Shown here piece after piece: positions 34,583 through 43,322 of a stretch of DNA of 64,000 nucleotides. The notes under the pieces are model-generated. The model was not told where the DNA came from. It saw only the letters and a list, made by a program, of their open reading frames with translations, and did no database searches. The position numbers were made by a program, and so were the translations under genes. Positions within the stretch are counted from its first letter, which is position 1. Each line of letters starts with the position of its first letter. Origin of the DNA: Fuscovulum ytuae (GTDB lineage Bacteria > Pseudomonadota > Alphaproteobacteria > Rhodobacterales > Rhodobacteraceae); assembly GCF_029953595.1 (NCBI RefSeq), contig NZ_CP124535.1:1644001-1708000 (forward strand). The letters run 5' to 3'.

Positions 34583-36325
34583 ATGACCTTCAAACCCGCC
34601 AAATGGCCCCGCAAACTGCGCTCGCAGGAATGGTTCGGCGGCTCCAGCCGGGACAATATCTATCACCGTGGCTGGATGAAAAATCAGGGCTTTCCCCATG
34701 ATCTTTTCGATGGCCGCCCGGTCATCGGCATCCTCAACACATGGTCGGAACTCAACCCCTGCAACGCGCATCTCAATGCGCTGGCCGAAAAGGTGAAGAA
34801 CGGCATCTACGAGGCGGGTGGCTTCCCGGTCGAAGTGCCCGTCTTCTCGGTTTCCGAATCCGCCTTCCGCCCCACGGCCATGATGTTCCGCAACATCGCT
34901 GCCATGTCGATCGAAGAACAGATGCGCGGCCAACCGATGGATGGCTGCGTGCTGTTGGTGGGCTGTGACAAGACCACCCCCTCCCTCCTCATGGCCGCCG
35001 CCTCCACCGACCTGCCCTCCATCGTCGTCACGGGCGGGCCGATGCTGAACGGCTATTTCCGGGGCGAACGTGTCGGCTCCGGCACCCATCTGTGGAAATT
35101 CTCCGAAGCCGTGAAGGCAGGCGAAATGTCCCCCGCCGAATTCGCCGAGGCCGAGGCCTCGATGTCCCGCTCCGCAGGCTCCTGCAACACGATGGGCACC
35201 GCCTCCACCATGGCCAGCATGGCCGAGGCACTGGGTATGGCCCTCTCCGGCAATGCTGCCATCCCGGCAGTCGATAGCCGCCGCCGCGTCATGGCGCAAC
35301 TGTCGGGCCGCCGCATCGTGCAGATGGTGAAGGACGATCTGAAGCCGTCTGACATCCTGACGCGCGAGGCCTTCGAAAACGCCATCCGCACCAATGCCGC
35401 CATCGGCGGATCGACCAATGCCGTCATCCACCTTCTGGCCATCGCGGGCCGCGTCGGCATCGACCTGACGCTGGATGACTGGGACCGCCTTGGTCGTGAC
35501 GTGCCCACCATCGTGAACCTGATGCCCTCCGGCAAATACCTGATGGAGGAATTCTTCTACGCAGGCGGCCTGCCCGTCGTCCTGAAACGTCTGGGCGAGG
35601 CGGGGCTTCTGAACAAGGACGCGCTCACCGTTTCCGGCGAAACGGCATGGGAACAGGTCAAGGACGTGGTCAACCACAACGAAGACGTCATCCTGCCCGT
35701 GGAACGCGCGCTGACGCAATCCGGCGGCGTGGTGGTGCTCAAGGGCAACCTCGCCCCCAACGGTGCCGTCCTCAAACCCTCTGCCGCGACCCCGTCGCTG
35801 ATGGTCCATCGCGGCCGCGCCGTCGTGTTCGAGGATATCGACGACTACAAGGCCAAGATCAACGACCCCGATCTGGATATCGATGAAACTTGCGTCATGG
35901 TGCTCAAGAATTGCGGCCCGAAAGGATATCCCGGCATGGCCGAGGTCGGCAATATGGGCCTGCCCCCCAAGGTGCTGAAAAAGGGCATCACCGACATGGT
36001 CCGCATCTCGGACGCGCGCATGTCGGGCACCGCCTTCGGCACGGTCTGCCTGCACACCTCGCCCGAAGCGGCTGTGGGTGGCCCTCTTGCCATCGTGCAG
36101 AACGGCGATTTCATTCAACTGGACGTTCCCAACCGCCGCCTGCATCTGGAAGTGTCGGATGAGGAAATCGCACGCCGTCAGGCCCTCTGGACCCCCCGCA
36201 TCGCGCCCCCCGACAGCGGCTATGCCAAGTTGCACCACAGCCATGTGATGGGCGCCGATACCGGGGCCGATCTCGACTTTATGCTCGGCTGCCGTGGCGC
36301 TCCGGTGGGCAAGGACTCGCACTGA
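34583..36325 (+). CDS. IlvD/Edd-family sugar-acid dehydratase, probable L-arabonate (or galactonate) dehydratase
   Basis: 580 aa from ATG 34583, preceded by GAGGAAG. Iron-sulfur ligands are seen in NPCN, GCDKTTP and GSCNTMGTASTM. The N-terminus LRSQEWFGGSSRDNIYHRGW identifies the sugar-acid branch (L-arabonate/D-fuconate type) rather than dihydroxy-acid dehydratase IlvD. It removes water from an aldonic acid to give a 2-keto-3-deoxy acid. It lies in the ggu operon between gguC and the sugar dehydrogenase, matching the oxidative, non-phosphorylating arabinose/galactose route. Confidence 0.88.
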   Translation: MTFKPAKWPRKLRSQEWFGGSSRDNIYHRGWMKNQGFPHDLFDGRPVIGILNTWSELNPCNAHLNALAEKVKNGIYEAGGFPVEVPVFSVSESAFRPTAMMFRNIAAMSIEEQMRGQPMDGCVLLVGCDKTTPSLLMAAASTDLPSIVVTGGPMLNGYFRGERVGSGTHLWKFSEAVKAGEMSPAEFAEAEASMSRSAGSCNTMGTASTMASMAEALGMALSGNAAIPAVDSRRRVMAQLSGRRIVQMVKDDLKPSDILTREAFENAIRTNAAIGGSTNAVIHLLAIAGRVGIDLTLDDWDRLGRDVPTIVNLMPSGKYLMEEFFYAGGLPVVLKRLGEAGLLNKDALTVSGETAWEQVKDVVNHNEDVILPVERALTQSGGVVVLKGNLAPNGAVLKPSAATPSLMVHRGRAVVFEDIDDYKAKINDPDLDIDETCVMVLKNCGPKGYPGMAEVGNMGLPPKVLKKGITDMVRISDARMSGTAFGTVCLHTSPEAAVGGPLAIVQNGDFIQLDVPNRRLHLEVSDEEIARRQALWTPRIAPPDSGYAKLHHSHVMGADTGADLDFMLGCRGAPVGKDSH

Positions 36326-37245
36326 TGGCGAAGATGAAACTGGCCCTCGTGGGCATCGGCAAGATCGCCCGCGACCAGCACGTCCCCGCCCTCGTCGCCT
36401 CTCCCGATTGGGAACTTGCCGCCACGGTCAGCCGTTCGGGCACCGTGGACGGCATCCCCGCCTATACCGACTTCGCCGCGATGTTGGCCGAACGACCCGA
36501 TATCACGACGATCTCCCTCTGCCTCCCGCCGCAACCACGCTATCCTTACGCCGAAATGGCCATCCGCGCAGGTCGCCATGTGATGCTGGAAAAGCCCCCC
36601 GGCCAAACCTTGGCCGAGGTGCATTGCCTGCGCGCCGCAGCGCAGGCCTTTGGCGTCTCACTCTTCGCCACATGGCACAGCCGCATGGCCACCGCCGTGG
36701 CCCCGGCCAAGGCATGGCTAGCAGGCCGCGTTGTGAAATCCGCCCGCATCACCTGGCGCGAGGATGTGCGCAAATGGCATCCCGGTCAGGATTGGGTCTT
36801 TGAACCCGGCGGCATGGGCGTCTTCGATCCCGGCATCAACGCGCTGTCGATCCTGACCGAGGTGCTGCCCCATACCGGCCATATCACCGCCGCCGATCTG
36901 GAATTCCCCGCCAACCGCGACACGCCCATCGCCGCGCGCCTGACTTTTTCAGGCAACATCACCGCCGATTTCGACTGGCGGCAGGAAGGCCCGCAGACTT
37001 GGGATATCGAATTCGAAACCGATGCCGGCCCCTGCGCGCTGCGCTTTGGCGGCAATCGTTTCGAAGTTGCGGGGCAAGAGGTGGCGGGTGAGGCGTCCAT
37101 TATGGGCGAATACCCCCTCCTCTATTCCCGCATGGCCGACCTCGTGCGCAGCGCGGACTCTGACGTGGATCTCGCACCGATGGTCCATGTGGCGGATGCC
37201 CTGACGCTGGGCCGCCGGATCGTCACCGATCCCTTCCAATTCTGA
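36325..37245 (+). CDS. Gfo/Idh/MocA sugar 1-dehydrogenase (galactose/arabinose type)
   Basis: 306 aa; the ATG at 36325 overlaps the dehydratase stop by 1 nt. An N-terminal Rossmann segment KLALVGIGKIARDQHVPAL and the EKPPGQT motif (catalytic Lys of the family) are present. The short form of about 300 aa matches D-galactose/L-arabinose 1-dehydrogenases. It would oxidise the sugar to its lactone, the first step before the dehydratase. The lactonase normally needed next is not in the operon. This is the last gene of the ggu operon. Confidence 0.85.
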   Translation: MAKMKLALVGIGKIARDQHVPALVASPDWELAATVSRSGTVDGIPAYTDFAAMLAERPDITTISLCLPPQPRYPYAEMAIRAGRHVMLEKPPGQTLAEVHCLRAAAQAFGVSLFATWHSRMATAVAPAKAWLAGRVVKSARITWREDVRKWHPGQDWVFEPGGMGVFDPGINALSILTEVLPHTGHITAADLEFPANRDTPIAARLTFSGNITADFDWRQEGPQTWDIEFETDAGPCALRFGGNRFEVAGQEVAGEASIMGEYPLLYSRMADLVRSADSDVDLAPMVHVADALTLGRRIVTDPFQF

Positions 37246-37251
37246 TCACGC

Positions 37252-37280
37252 AAAAGGGCCGGATCTTTGCGATCCGGCCC
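37252..37280 (-). terminator. Terminator between the convergent ggu and RND operons
   Basis: GGGCCGGATC (37256-37265) and GATCCGGCCC (37271-37280) form a perfect 10-bp stem with a TTTGC loop. Read on the minus strand it is followed by TTTT (A-run 37252-37255), the form of a rho-independent terminator for the leftward RND operon. It lies 7 nt after the sugar dehydrogenase stop, so it may also serve the rightward operon. Confidence 0.65.
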
Positions 37281-37446
37281 CGCATCTGCAAAGGCACCTT
37301 CCCATCTGGGGCTGTGGGGGATGCCCATTGCCTTGACAGATTACCCTGCCCCGATGCCAAAAGACCGCTCTCCATGGCAGAAGGTCGCCCCGGCAGCCGT
37401 CTGCCGATGCGACCTTCGCCAGTATCGCCCTATCCGTCCGGCGGCC

Positions 37447-40400
37447 TCAGGTCCGCAGCACGCGATAGATCGCCGGGATCACCAACACCGTCAGCAAGGT
37501 CGAGGTCAGCAACCCGAACAGCAGCGAAATCGCCAGCCCCTGAAAGATCGGGTCCGCCAGAATCACCACCGCCCCGATCATCGCCGCAATCGCCGTCAGC
37601 AGGATCGGCTTGAACCGGATCGCCCCCGCCTCGACCAGCACATCCACCGTCACCGGACCTGTCGTTGAATGCCGGATGAAATCCACCAGCAGGATGGAAT
37701 TCCGCACGATGATCCCCGCCAAGGCAATGAAGCCGATCATCGAGGTGGCTGAGAACGGCGCCGCAAACAGCCAATGCCCAAAGATGATGCCAAGGAAGGT
37801 CAGCGGGATGGGCGTCAGGATCACCAAGGGAAGCTTGAACGACCCGAACTGCGCCACAACAAGGATATAGATGCCCAGAAGCGCCACGCCAAAGGCCGCC
37901 CCCATGTCGCGGAAGGTGACGAAGGTCACTTCCCATTCCCCATCCCACAGCAGCGTGACCTTCCCTTCATCCTCGGGCTGGCCATGCAGGCTGATCTCGG
38001 GCTTCGTCCCCGGCGCCCAATCCTGCGCCTCGATGGCATCGGCCACGGCAAGCATCCCGTAAAGCGGGGCTTCGAAATCCCCGGCAAGCTCGGCCGTCAC
38101 CATCTCGGCCTCGCGCCCGTTATGCCGGAACACGGGGTAGGACGACGCCTCTTCCGACACCCGGATCACATCACCCAATTCCACCACACCCCGCGCGCCA
38201 GGCAAGACATTGGCCGGGATCGGCGTCGTCAGGAACCGCGCATCCAGCACCCGGTCAGACTTGTCGCGCCCGACGATCAGGGGGATCGGATGCCGCCCGT
38301 CGCCGCGATGCGAATAGCCGACCACCTGCCCCCCGTTCAAAAGCGCCATCGTGTCGAAGACATCCGCCTCCTGCACCCCGAAGAATTCCAGATCATCGCT
38401 GGAAATCACCGCCCGCAGACGCGGGGCCTTCACCCCGAAACTGTCATCCACATCCACCACGAAAGGCACGCTTTCAAAAGCCGCACGGATCTGCGCCGCA
38501 GCCTGCCGCCGCGTGTCGGCATCCGGCCCATAGACCTCGGCCAGAAGCGTGGCGATGACGGGCGGCCCCGGCGGGGGTTCCACGGTCTTCAGCACCGTGC
38601 CCTCTGGCACCTCCAGCGACGCCAGCCGCGCGCGGATATCCAGCGCGATATCATGGCTCGCCCGGTCCCGGTCGGTCTTGGGCAGAAGGTTGATCGCCAC
38701 CTCACCCAGCTGCGGTTCCTGCCGCAGATAGGTATGCCGCACCAGCCCGTTGAAGTTGAAGGGGGCCGCGGTCCCGGCATGGGTCTGAACCGATGTCACC
38801 TCGTCCATCCCCATCACGATGGCCGCCACATCCTGCGCCACCCGATCCGTCGCCTCGACCGACGCGCCCTCTGGCAGATCGATCATCACCGAAAGCTCTG
38901 ACTTGTTGTCGAAGGGCAGCAGCTTCACCGTCACATCGCGGGTATAAAGCGCCGCCAGCGACCCGAAAGACAGCACCGCCGTGATCAGCAAGAACCCAAG
39001 GCTCCGCGCTTTCGACGCCAGCAGGGGCCGCGCCACGGCATTATAGCCGCGTTCCAGCACCCCGCCCGGATGGCCGCCATGGCTGTCATCATGGGCATGG
39101 GCCGACATGTCGGCCTTGCCCGCGATCTTCACCATCAGCCAAGGCGTGATGATCACCGCGACAAAGAAGGAAAAGATCATCGCCGCAGATGCATTGGCCG
39201 GGATGGGCGACATATAGGGCCCCATCAGCCCGCTCACGAACAGCATCGGCAGCAGCGCCGCAACGACGGTCAGCGTTGCCACGATGGTGGGATTGCCCAC
39301 CTCCGCCACCGCATCGATGGCCGCTGTCATCCGGTTGCGACCGTCCTTCATCCCCCAGTGGCGCGCGATATTCTCGATCACCACGATGGCATCATCGACA
39401 AGGATACCGATGGAAAAGATCAGCGCGAACAGGCTGACACGGTTCAGCGTATAGCCCATGATCCATGCCGCAAAGAGCGTCAGCAGGATCGTCACCGGAA
39501 TGACGATGGCCACCACGATGGCCTCGCGCCAACCGATTGCCAGCCAAACCAGCACGATGATCGACACCGTTGCCAGCCCAAGGTGGAACAGCAACTCATT
39601 GGCCTTCTCATTCGCCGTCTCGCCATAGTCGCGTGTCACGGTCAGGGTCATGCCTTCCGGGATCAGATGGCCTTCTAAGCCCTCCACCCGGTGCAGCACC
39701 TCTTCGGCCACCACCACCGCATTCGCACCCGCCCGCTTTGCCACGGCCAGTGTCACGGCGGGCGAACGGATCACCGACCCATCCTCGCCCTTCACCAGAT
39801 GGCTGACGATATGGTCCGACGTGTCGGGAACAAAACTCACCTCCGCCACATCGGCCACATAGACAGGCCGCCCGTCCCGCGCCGTCAGCAAAAGGTTCGC
39901 CACCTCGGCGGGGGCCGTCATGGTCTGGCCCGCCACAAGGTCGATCTGTCCGCCCTGATCGCGGATTTTCCCGGTGTTCAACGTCCGATTGGCCTGCGCC
40001 ACCTTGCCCGCCAATTGCTGCAAAGTGATGCCATAAAGCGCCAGCCGCTCCGGGTCCGGCGCGATGCGAATGGCCTCCTGCGCCTCGCCCACGATATAGG
40101 TCAGGCCCACATCCTCGGTCTTGGCCACTTCGGATTGCAGCGCGCGCACCACCCGCGTCAGGTCATTCGCGGTGACCTCTTCGCCCGACAGAGTCAGCGT
40201 CAGGATCGCCACATCGTCGATCCCCCGCCCGATGACCAGCGGTTCAGGAATACCAACGGGCAGGCGGTCGATATTCGCCCGCAGCTTGTCATGCACCCGC
40301 AGGATGGCGTCTTCCGCCTTGGTGCCCACCTCGAACCGCGCCGTCACCAGCGCGGCATCATCCCGCGTTTGGGAATAGACATGTTCGACATCGTTGATCC

Positions 40401-40641
40401 CCTTCACAAGGATCTCCAATGGCTCCGTCACCAGCTTTACGCCGTCTTCGGCCTTCAACCCCTGCGCCTGCACGTGGATATCCACCAGCGGCACGGAAAT
40501 CTGCGGCTCTTCCTCGCGCGGCAGCGACACCAGCGCCACCAAGCCCGCCGCCAGCGCCGCAAGGATGAACAAAGGCGTCAGGGCGGATGCGATGAAGCCT
40601 TTCGTCAGCCGCCCGGCTATGCCCAGCTTTGCCTCACTCAT
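37447..40641 (-). CDS. RND-family efflux permease
   Basis: 1064 aa from the ATG complementary to 40639-40641; the longer frame overlaps the adaptor gene. Twelve membrane segments with two large periplasmic loops are expected. The proton-relay motif SIGILVDDAIVVIEN holds the conserved Asp pair in segment IV. An unusual His/Asp-rich stretch (SAHAHDDSHGGH) lies at about residues 512-526, between the two halves. The PPP/GPP cluster and the C-terminal LAGIIVRNSILLVDFI motif are typical of the acriflavine-type (AcrB) group. It works with the adaptor upstream; no outer-membrane factor is encoded here. Confidence 0.92.
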   Translation of the reverse strand: MSEAKLGIAGRLTKGFIASALTPLFILAALAAGLVALVSLPREEEPQISVPLVDIHVQAQGLKAEDGVKLVTEPLEILVKGINDVEHVYSQTRDDAALVTARFEVGTKAEDAILRVHDKLRANIDRLPVGIPEPLVIGRGIDDVAILTLTLSGEEVTANDLTRVVRALQSEVAKTEDVGLTYIVGEAQEAIRIAPDPERLALYGITLQQLAGKVAQANRTLNTGKIRDQGGQIDLVAGQTMTAPAEVANLLLTARDGRPVYVADVAEVSFVPDTSDHIVSHLVKGEDGSVIRSPAVTLAVAKRAGANAVVVAEEVLHRVEGLEGHLIPEGMTLTVTRDYGETANEKANELLFHLGLATVSIIVLVWLAIGWREAIVVAIVIPVTILLTLFAAWIMGYTLNRVSLFALIFSIGILVDDAIVVIENIARHWGMKDGRNRMTAAIDAVAEVGNPTIVATLTVVAALLPMLFVSGLMGPYMSPIPANASAAMIFSFFVAVIITPWLMVKIAGKADMSAHAHDDSHGGHPGGVLERGYNAVARPLLASKARSLGFLLITAVLSFGSLAALYTRDVTVKLLPFDNKSELSVMIDLPEGASVEATDRVAQDVAAIVMGMDEVTSVQTHAGTAAPFNFNGLVRHTYLRQEPQLGEVAINLLPKTDRDRASHDIALDIRARLASLEVPEGTVLKTVEPPPGPPVIATLLAEVYGPDADTRRQAAAQIRAAFESVPFVVDVDDSFGVKAPRLRAVISSDDLEFFGVQEADVFDTMALLNGGQVVGYSHRGDGRHPIPLIVGRDKSDRVLDARFLTTPIPANVLPGARGVVELGDVIRVSEEASSYPVFRHNGREAEMVTAELAGDFEAPLYGMLAVADAIEAQDWAPGTKPEISLHGQPEDEGKVTLLWDGEWEVTFVTFRDMGAAFGVALLGIYILVVAQFGSFKLPLVILTPIPLTFLGIIFGHWLFAAPFSATSMIGFIALAGIIVRNSILLVDFIRHSTTGPVTVDVLVEAGAIRFKPILLTAIAAMIGAVVILADPIFQGLAISLLFGLLTSTLLTVLVIPAIYRVLRT

Positions 40642-41623
40642 GGCCCACCTCGCCTGCTTCAGGTGCCACGGCCAGAACCGCATCCCCGGCCTTCAGCCCG
40701 GTCAGCACCTCGACCATCGCCACGCCCTCCACCGTCACCTCTGCGCCGGGCACCACGGCCCGCAGCCCTGCGCCTTCGATGGCCACGAAATCCAGACCGC
40801 CCCGCGTCACCAGCGCCGCCTCTGGAACCAAAAGCGCGTCACGTTCCCCCACGGGCAGCCGCACCAGAACGCGCGCATCGACAAAGCGGTCGGTCAACCC
40901 CTCGACCTCCACATCCGCGACCACCCGCCCGTTCTCGATCAACGGATAGACCTTGGCCAGCCGCCCGGTCACCGTCCCCGACGCGCCCTCAATCTCGATC
41001 GCGTCCCCCTCAGTCAGATCACCCGCATGCCGCTCTGGCACCGCCAGCCGCAGGAAAATGCCCCCGCCGCCCAGTTGCGCCACCGCCTCGCCGGGCATCA
41101 CCACCGCACCCGTCGCAACAGGGACATCCAGCACCCGCCCCGCCACCGGGGCCAGCACCGCGCCTTCGGCCGCCTGCTGCTCAACCACCTGCCGCTGTGC
41201 TTCCAGCGCCGCAATCTGCCCGGTCACCACATCCACCTGCGTCCGCAAGGCATCCAGCCGTTGGACCGTCGTCACCCCTTGGGCCAGCAATTCCTCGCCC
41301 CGCGTCAGTTCGGCCTTGGCATTGGTCAGCTGCGCCTCCAACGCCCCCCGCTGGGCATCCAGCGCCGAAAGCTGGAAACCCAGCTTTTCATCCACCACCC
41401 GCGCCAGCACATCGCCCTGCGCGACCTCGTCGCCCTCGGCAACCGCCAGTTCCACCAGCGTTCCGCCCAGCCTTGCCCGGGCCGGGATGCGGTCGCGCGC
41501 CTCCACCCGGCCATAAACGGCCTTCCATTCGGTGATCGCCACCGGCTCCAGAACAACGGTCTCGGCCATGGCGGCCGATCCCAAAAATATCACCATCAGG
41601 GTCAAAGCGGAAAACGGGCGCAT
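40634..41623 (-). CDS. RND efflux periplasmic adaptor (membrane fusion protein)
   Basis: 329 aa with a signal peptide (residues 1-20, ending AMAE). A lipoyl half-domain, a coiled-coil hairpin of about 60 residues (Gln/Ala/Glu-rich, containing LDALRTQVDVVTGQIAALEA) and the returning lipoyl half with LAPVAGRVLDVPVATG follow. A beta-barrel region with PLIENGRVVADVEVEG completes it. It links the inner-membrane pump to an outer-membrane channel. It overlaps the permease gene by 8 nt. Its promoter region contains an ATTC-N8-GAAT operator. Confidence 0.9.
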   Translation of the reverse strand: MRPFSALTLMVIFLGSAAMAETVVLEPVAITEWKAVYGRVEARDRIPARARLGGTLVELAVAEGDEVAQGDVLARVVDEKLGFQLSALDAQRGALEAQLTNAKAELTRGEELLAQGVTTVQRLDALRTQVDVVTGQIAALEAQRQVVEQQAAEGAVLAPVAGRVLDVPVATGAVVMPGEAVAQLGGGGIFLRLAVPERHAGDLTEGDAIEIEGASGTVTGRLAKVYPLIENGRVVADVEVEGLTDRFVDARVLVRLPVGERDALLVPEAALVTRGGLDFVAIEGAGLRAVVPGAEVTVEGVAMVEVLTGLKAGDAVLAVAPEAGEVGHE

Positions 41624-41670
41624 GGGGGTCTCCTTTTGCCTTGCTCCGGCCCAGATAACCCGTGCAGATT

Positions 41671-41700
41671 AAATATTCAAGACTCTGAATGTTTATATTT
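41671..41700. promoter_or_regulatory. BigR/SqrR-type ArsR operator (ATTC-N8-GAAT)
   Basis: ATTCAAGACTCTGAAT at 41675-41690 is ATTC, 8 nt, GAAT, inside a wider imperfect palindrome (AAATATTCA to TGAATGTTT). This matches the operator described for the persulfide-sensing ArsR-family repressors BigR/SqrR. It lies 52 nt upstream of the adaptor start in an AT-rich patch. It is in the gap shared with the divergent LacI gene. No ArsR gene is in the window, so the repressor would act from elsewhere. Confidence 0.6.
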
Positions 41701-41775
41701 GAAGCGGGCGGATCAGGCAAAGCTTGCCCTTTGCCCGCACTCCACTAGACAGGAGGGGAAACGGGATCGCCGCCG

Positions 41776-42762
41776 ATGACCAAGATCAGGGATATCGCCA
41801 AACGCGCCGGGGCCTCGATCGCCACGGTGTCGCGCGTGGTCAACGGATCAGGCTATGTCAGCGCCGAGATGCGCGCCCGGATCGAATCTGCGATTGCCGA
41901 GCTTGGCTATACCCCGAACGCTGGCGCGCGCATGATGCGGTCGGGCAGCAGCCGGATGGTCGGCGTCCTCCTCCCCGCGCTGGATGTGCATTTCTTCGGT
42001 ATCCTCGCCCATGTCGTGGAACAGGCGCTGTTCCGGCAGGGCTATCACGCGATGATCTGCTCCACCGCCGAAAGCCCGGAACATGAGGCGGCCTATGTCG
42101 CGGCCCTTCTGTCGCAGCAGGTGGATGGCGTCATCCTCGCTTCGGTCACCGCCGACAGCGTGGCGGTGGACCGTCTGCGCGCTGCCGATATCCCCATCGT
42201 CGCGATGGACCGCGCCCTTCCCGGCCTGCCCACCGTGTCGGCCGACCACCACCAAGGCGGCCGCCTCATGGCACGCCACCTGATCGCCCTTGGCCATCGC
42301 AAAATCGCCGTCACAGGTGCGCCGGGCCATTCCGCCCCGGTGCAAGAACGTGTCGCGGGAATCACGGCCGAACTGGCCGAGGCGGGCCTTGCCCCCCTTG
42401 CCATCCGCCTTGCCGCCGATCACGGCTTTGACGCCTGCCGTGCCTTGGCCGCCGATCTTCTGACCGATCTCGCGCCCAGCGCCCTGATCGGCACGTCCGA
42501 CATGGCGGCCATCGGCGCGCTGCATGCCGCCGCCGAACGTGGCCTGTCCATCCCCCGTGATCTGTCGGTGATCGGCTTCGATGATCTGCCCGCCGCGCGC
42601 TATACGCTGCCGCCCCTCACGACCGTGGCCCAACCCATCCGAGCCATAGGCGAGGCCGCCGTTCATCGCCTTGTCGCCCGCATGCGGGGTCAGCCCTTAC
42701 CGCCGCCCCCCGATCTGCCGCTGACCCTGATGGAACGCGGCACCACCGCCCCGCCACCATAG
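41776..42762 (+). CDS. LacI-family transcriptional regulator
   Basis: 328 aa. The HTH at residues 3-22 (KIRDIAKRAGASIATVSRVV) is followed by the hinge helix NAGARMMRSG and a periplasmic-binding-protein-like sensor domain with DGVILASVTAD, LIGHRK-type and SVIGFDDLPAARY segments. The branch resembles GntR/LacI-type gluconate or sugar regulators. It is divergent from the RND pump and followed by the carD terminator, so its target genes are not obvious. The nearby ggu sugar operon already has its own LysR. Confidence 0.9.
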   Translation: MTKIRDIAKRAGASIATVSRVVNGSGYVSAEMRARIESAIAELGYTPNAGARMMRSGSSRMVGVLLPALDVHFFGILAHVVEQALFRQGYHAMICSTAESPEHEAAYVAALLSQQVDGVILASVTADSVAVDRLRAADIPIVAMDRALPGLPTVSADHHQGGRLMARHLIALGHRKIAVTGAPGHSAPVQERVAGITAELAEAGLAPLAIRLAADHGFDACRALAADLLTDLAPSALIGTSDMAAIGALHAAAERGLSIPRDLSVIGFDDLPAARYTLPPLTTVAQPIRAIGEAAVHRLVARMRGQPLPPPPDLPLTLMERGTTAPPP

Positions 42763-42791
42763 AAAAAGGGCGGTGGATCGCGCCACCGCCC
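42763..42791 (-). terminator. Rho-independent terminator of carD
   Basis: GGGCGGTGG (42768-42776) pairs with CCACCGCCC (42783-42791) around ATCGCG. Read on the minus strand the stem is followed by TTTTT (A-run 42763-42767). It lies 21 nt after the carD stop, and directly after the convergent LacI gene. Confidence 0.75.
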
Positions 42792-42812
42792 CTGTCCCAA
42801 AAGCCAGAAAGA

Positions 42813-43322
42813 TCAGGCCGCGCGGCTCAGCAGCACGTCATCCACTTTCTTCTGCGCGCCCGCCTCATCGACGCCCGAAACGGCGGCCACTTCGCGGGTC
42901 AGACGCTCCAGCGCAGCTTCATACAACTGGCGCTCGGAATAGCTCTGCTCGCGCTGGTCATCCGTGCGGTGCAGGTCGCGCACCACTTCGGCAATCGACA
43001 GGAGGTCGCCCGAATTGATCTTCTGTTCATATTCCTGCGCGCGGCGCGACCACATGGCCCGCTTCACCCGCGCCTTGCCCTTCAGCGTGTCCAGCGCCTT
43101 GGTCACGATATCCGGCGTCGACAGCTGGCGCATGCCCACTTCAACGGCCTTGTGCGTGGGAACCCGCAGGGTCATCTTGTCCTTTTCGAAGGTGATCACG
43201 AAGAGTTCCAGCTTGAAACCGGCAATCTCCTGCTCTTCGATCGAGATGATCTTGCCAACGCCATGCGCGGGGTAAACGACGAACTCGTTGGGGCGGAACT
43301 CGGGCTTCTTCGTCTTGGTCAT
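42813..43322 (-). CDS. carD: CarD-family RNA-polymerase-binding regulator
   Basis: 169 aa. The N-terminal RNAP-interaction (Tudor-like) domain reads FVVYPAHGVGKIISIEEQEI. The helical C-terminal DNA-binding domain includes MWSRRAQEYEQKINSGDL and DLHRTDDQREQSYSERQLYE. CarD binds the beta subunit and stabilises the open complex at many promoters, including rRNA promoters. It is a single-gene unit with its own promoter (43482-43510) and terminator. The promoter carries several GANTC sites, suggesting cell-cycle control of this global factor. Confidence 0.95.
   Translation of the reverse strand: MTKTKKPEFRPNEFVVYPAHGVGKIISIEEQEIAGFKLELFVITFEKDKMTLRVPTHKAVEVGMRQLSTPDIVTKALDTLKGKARVKRAMWSRRAQEYEQKINSGDLLSIAEVVRDLHRTDDQREQSYSERQLYEAALERLTREVAAVSGVDEAGAQKKVDDVLLSRAA

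Noticed and set aside
34511-36322. A 603-codon minus-strand frame opposite the dehydratase
   Set aside because: It is antisense to a gene with intact iron-sulfur motifs; no ribosome site or domain.
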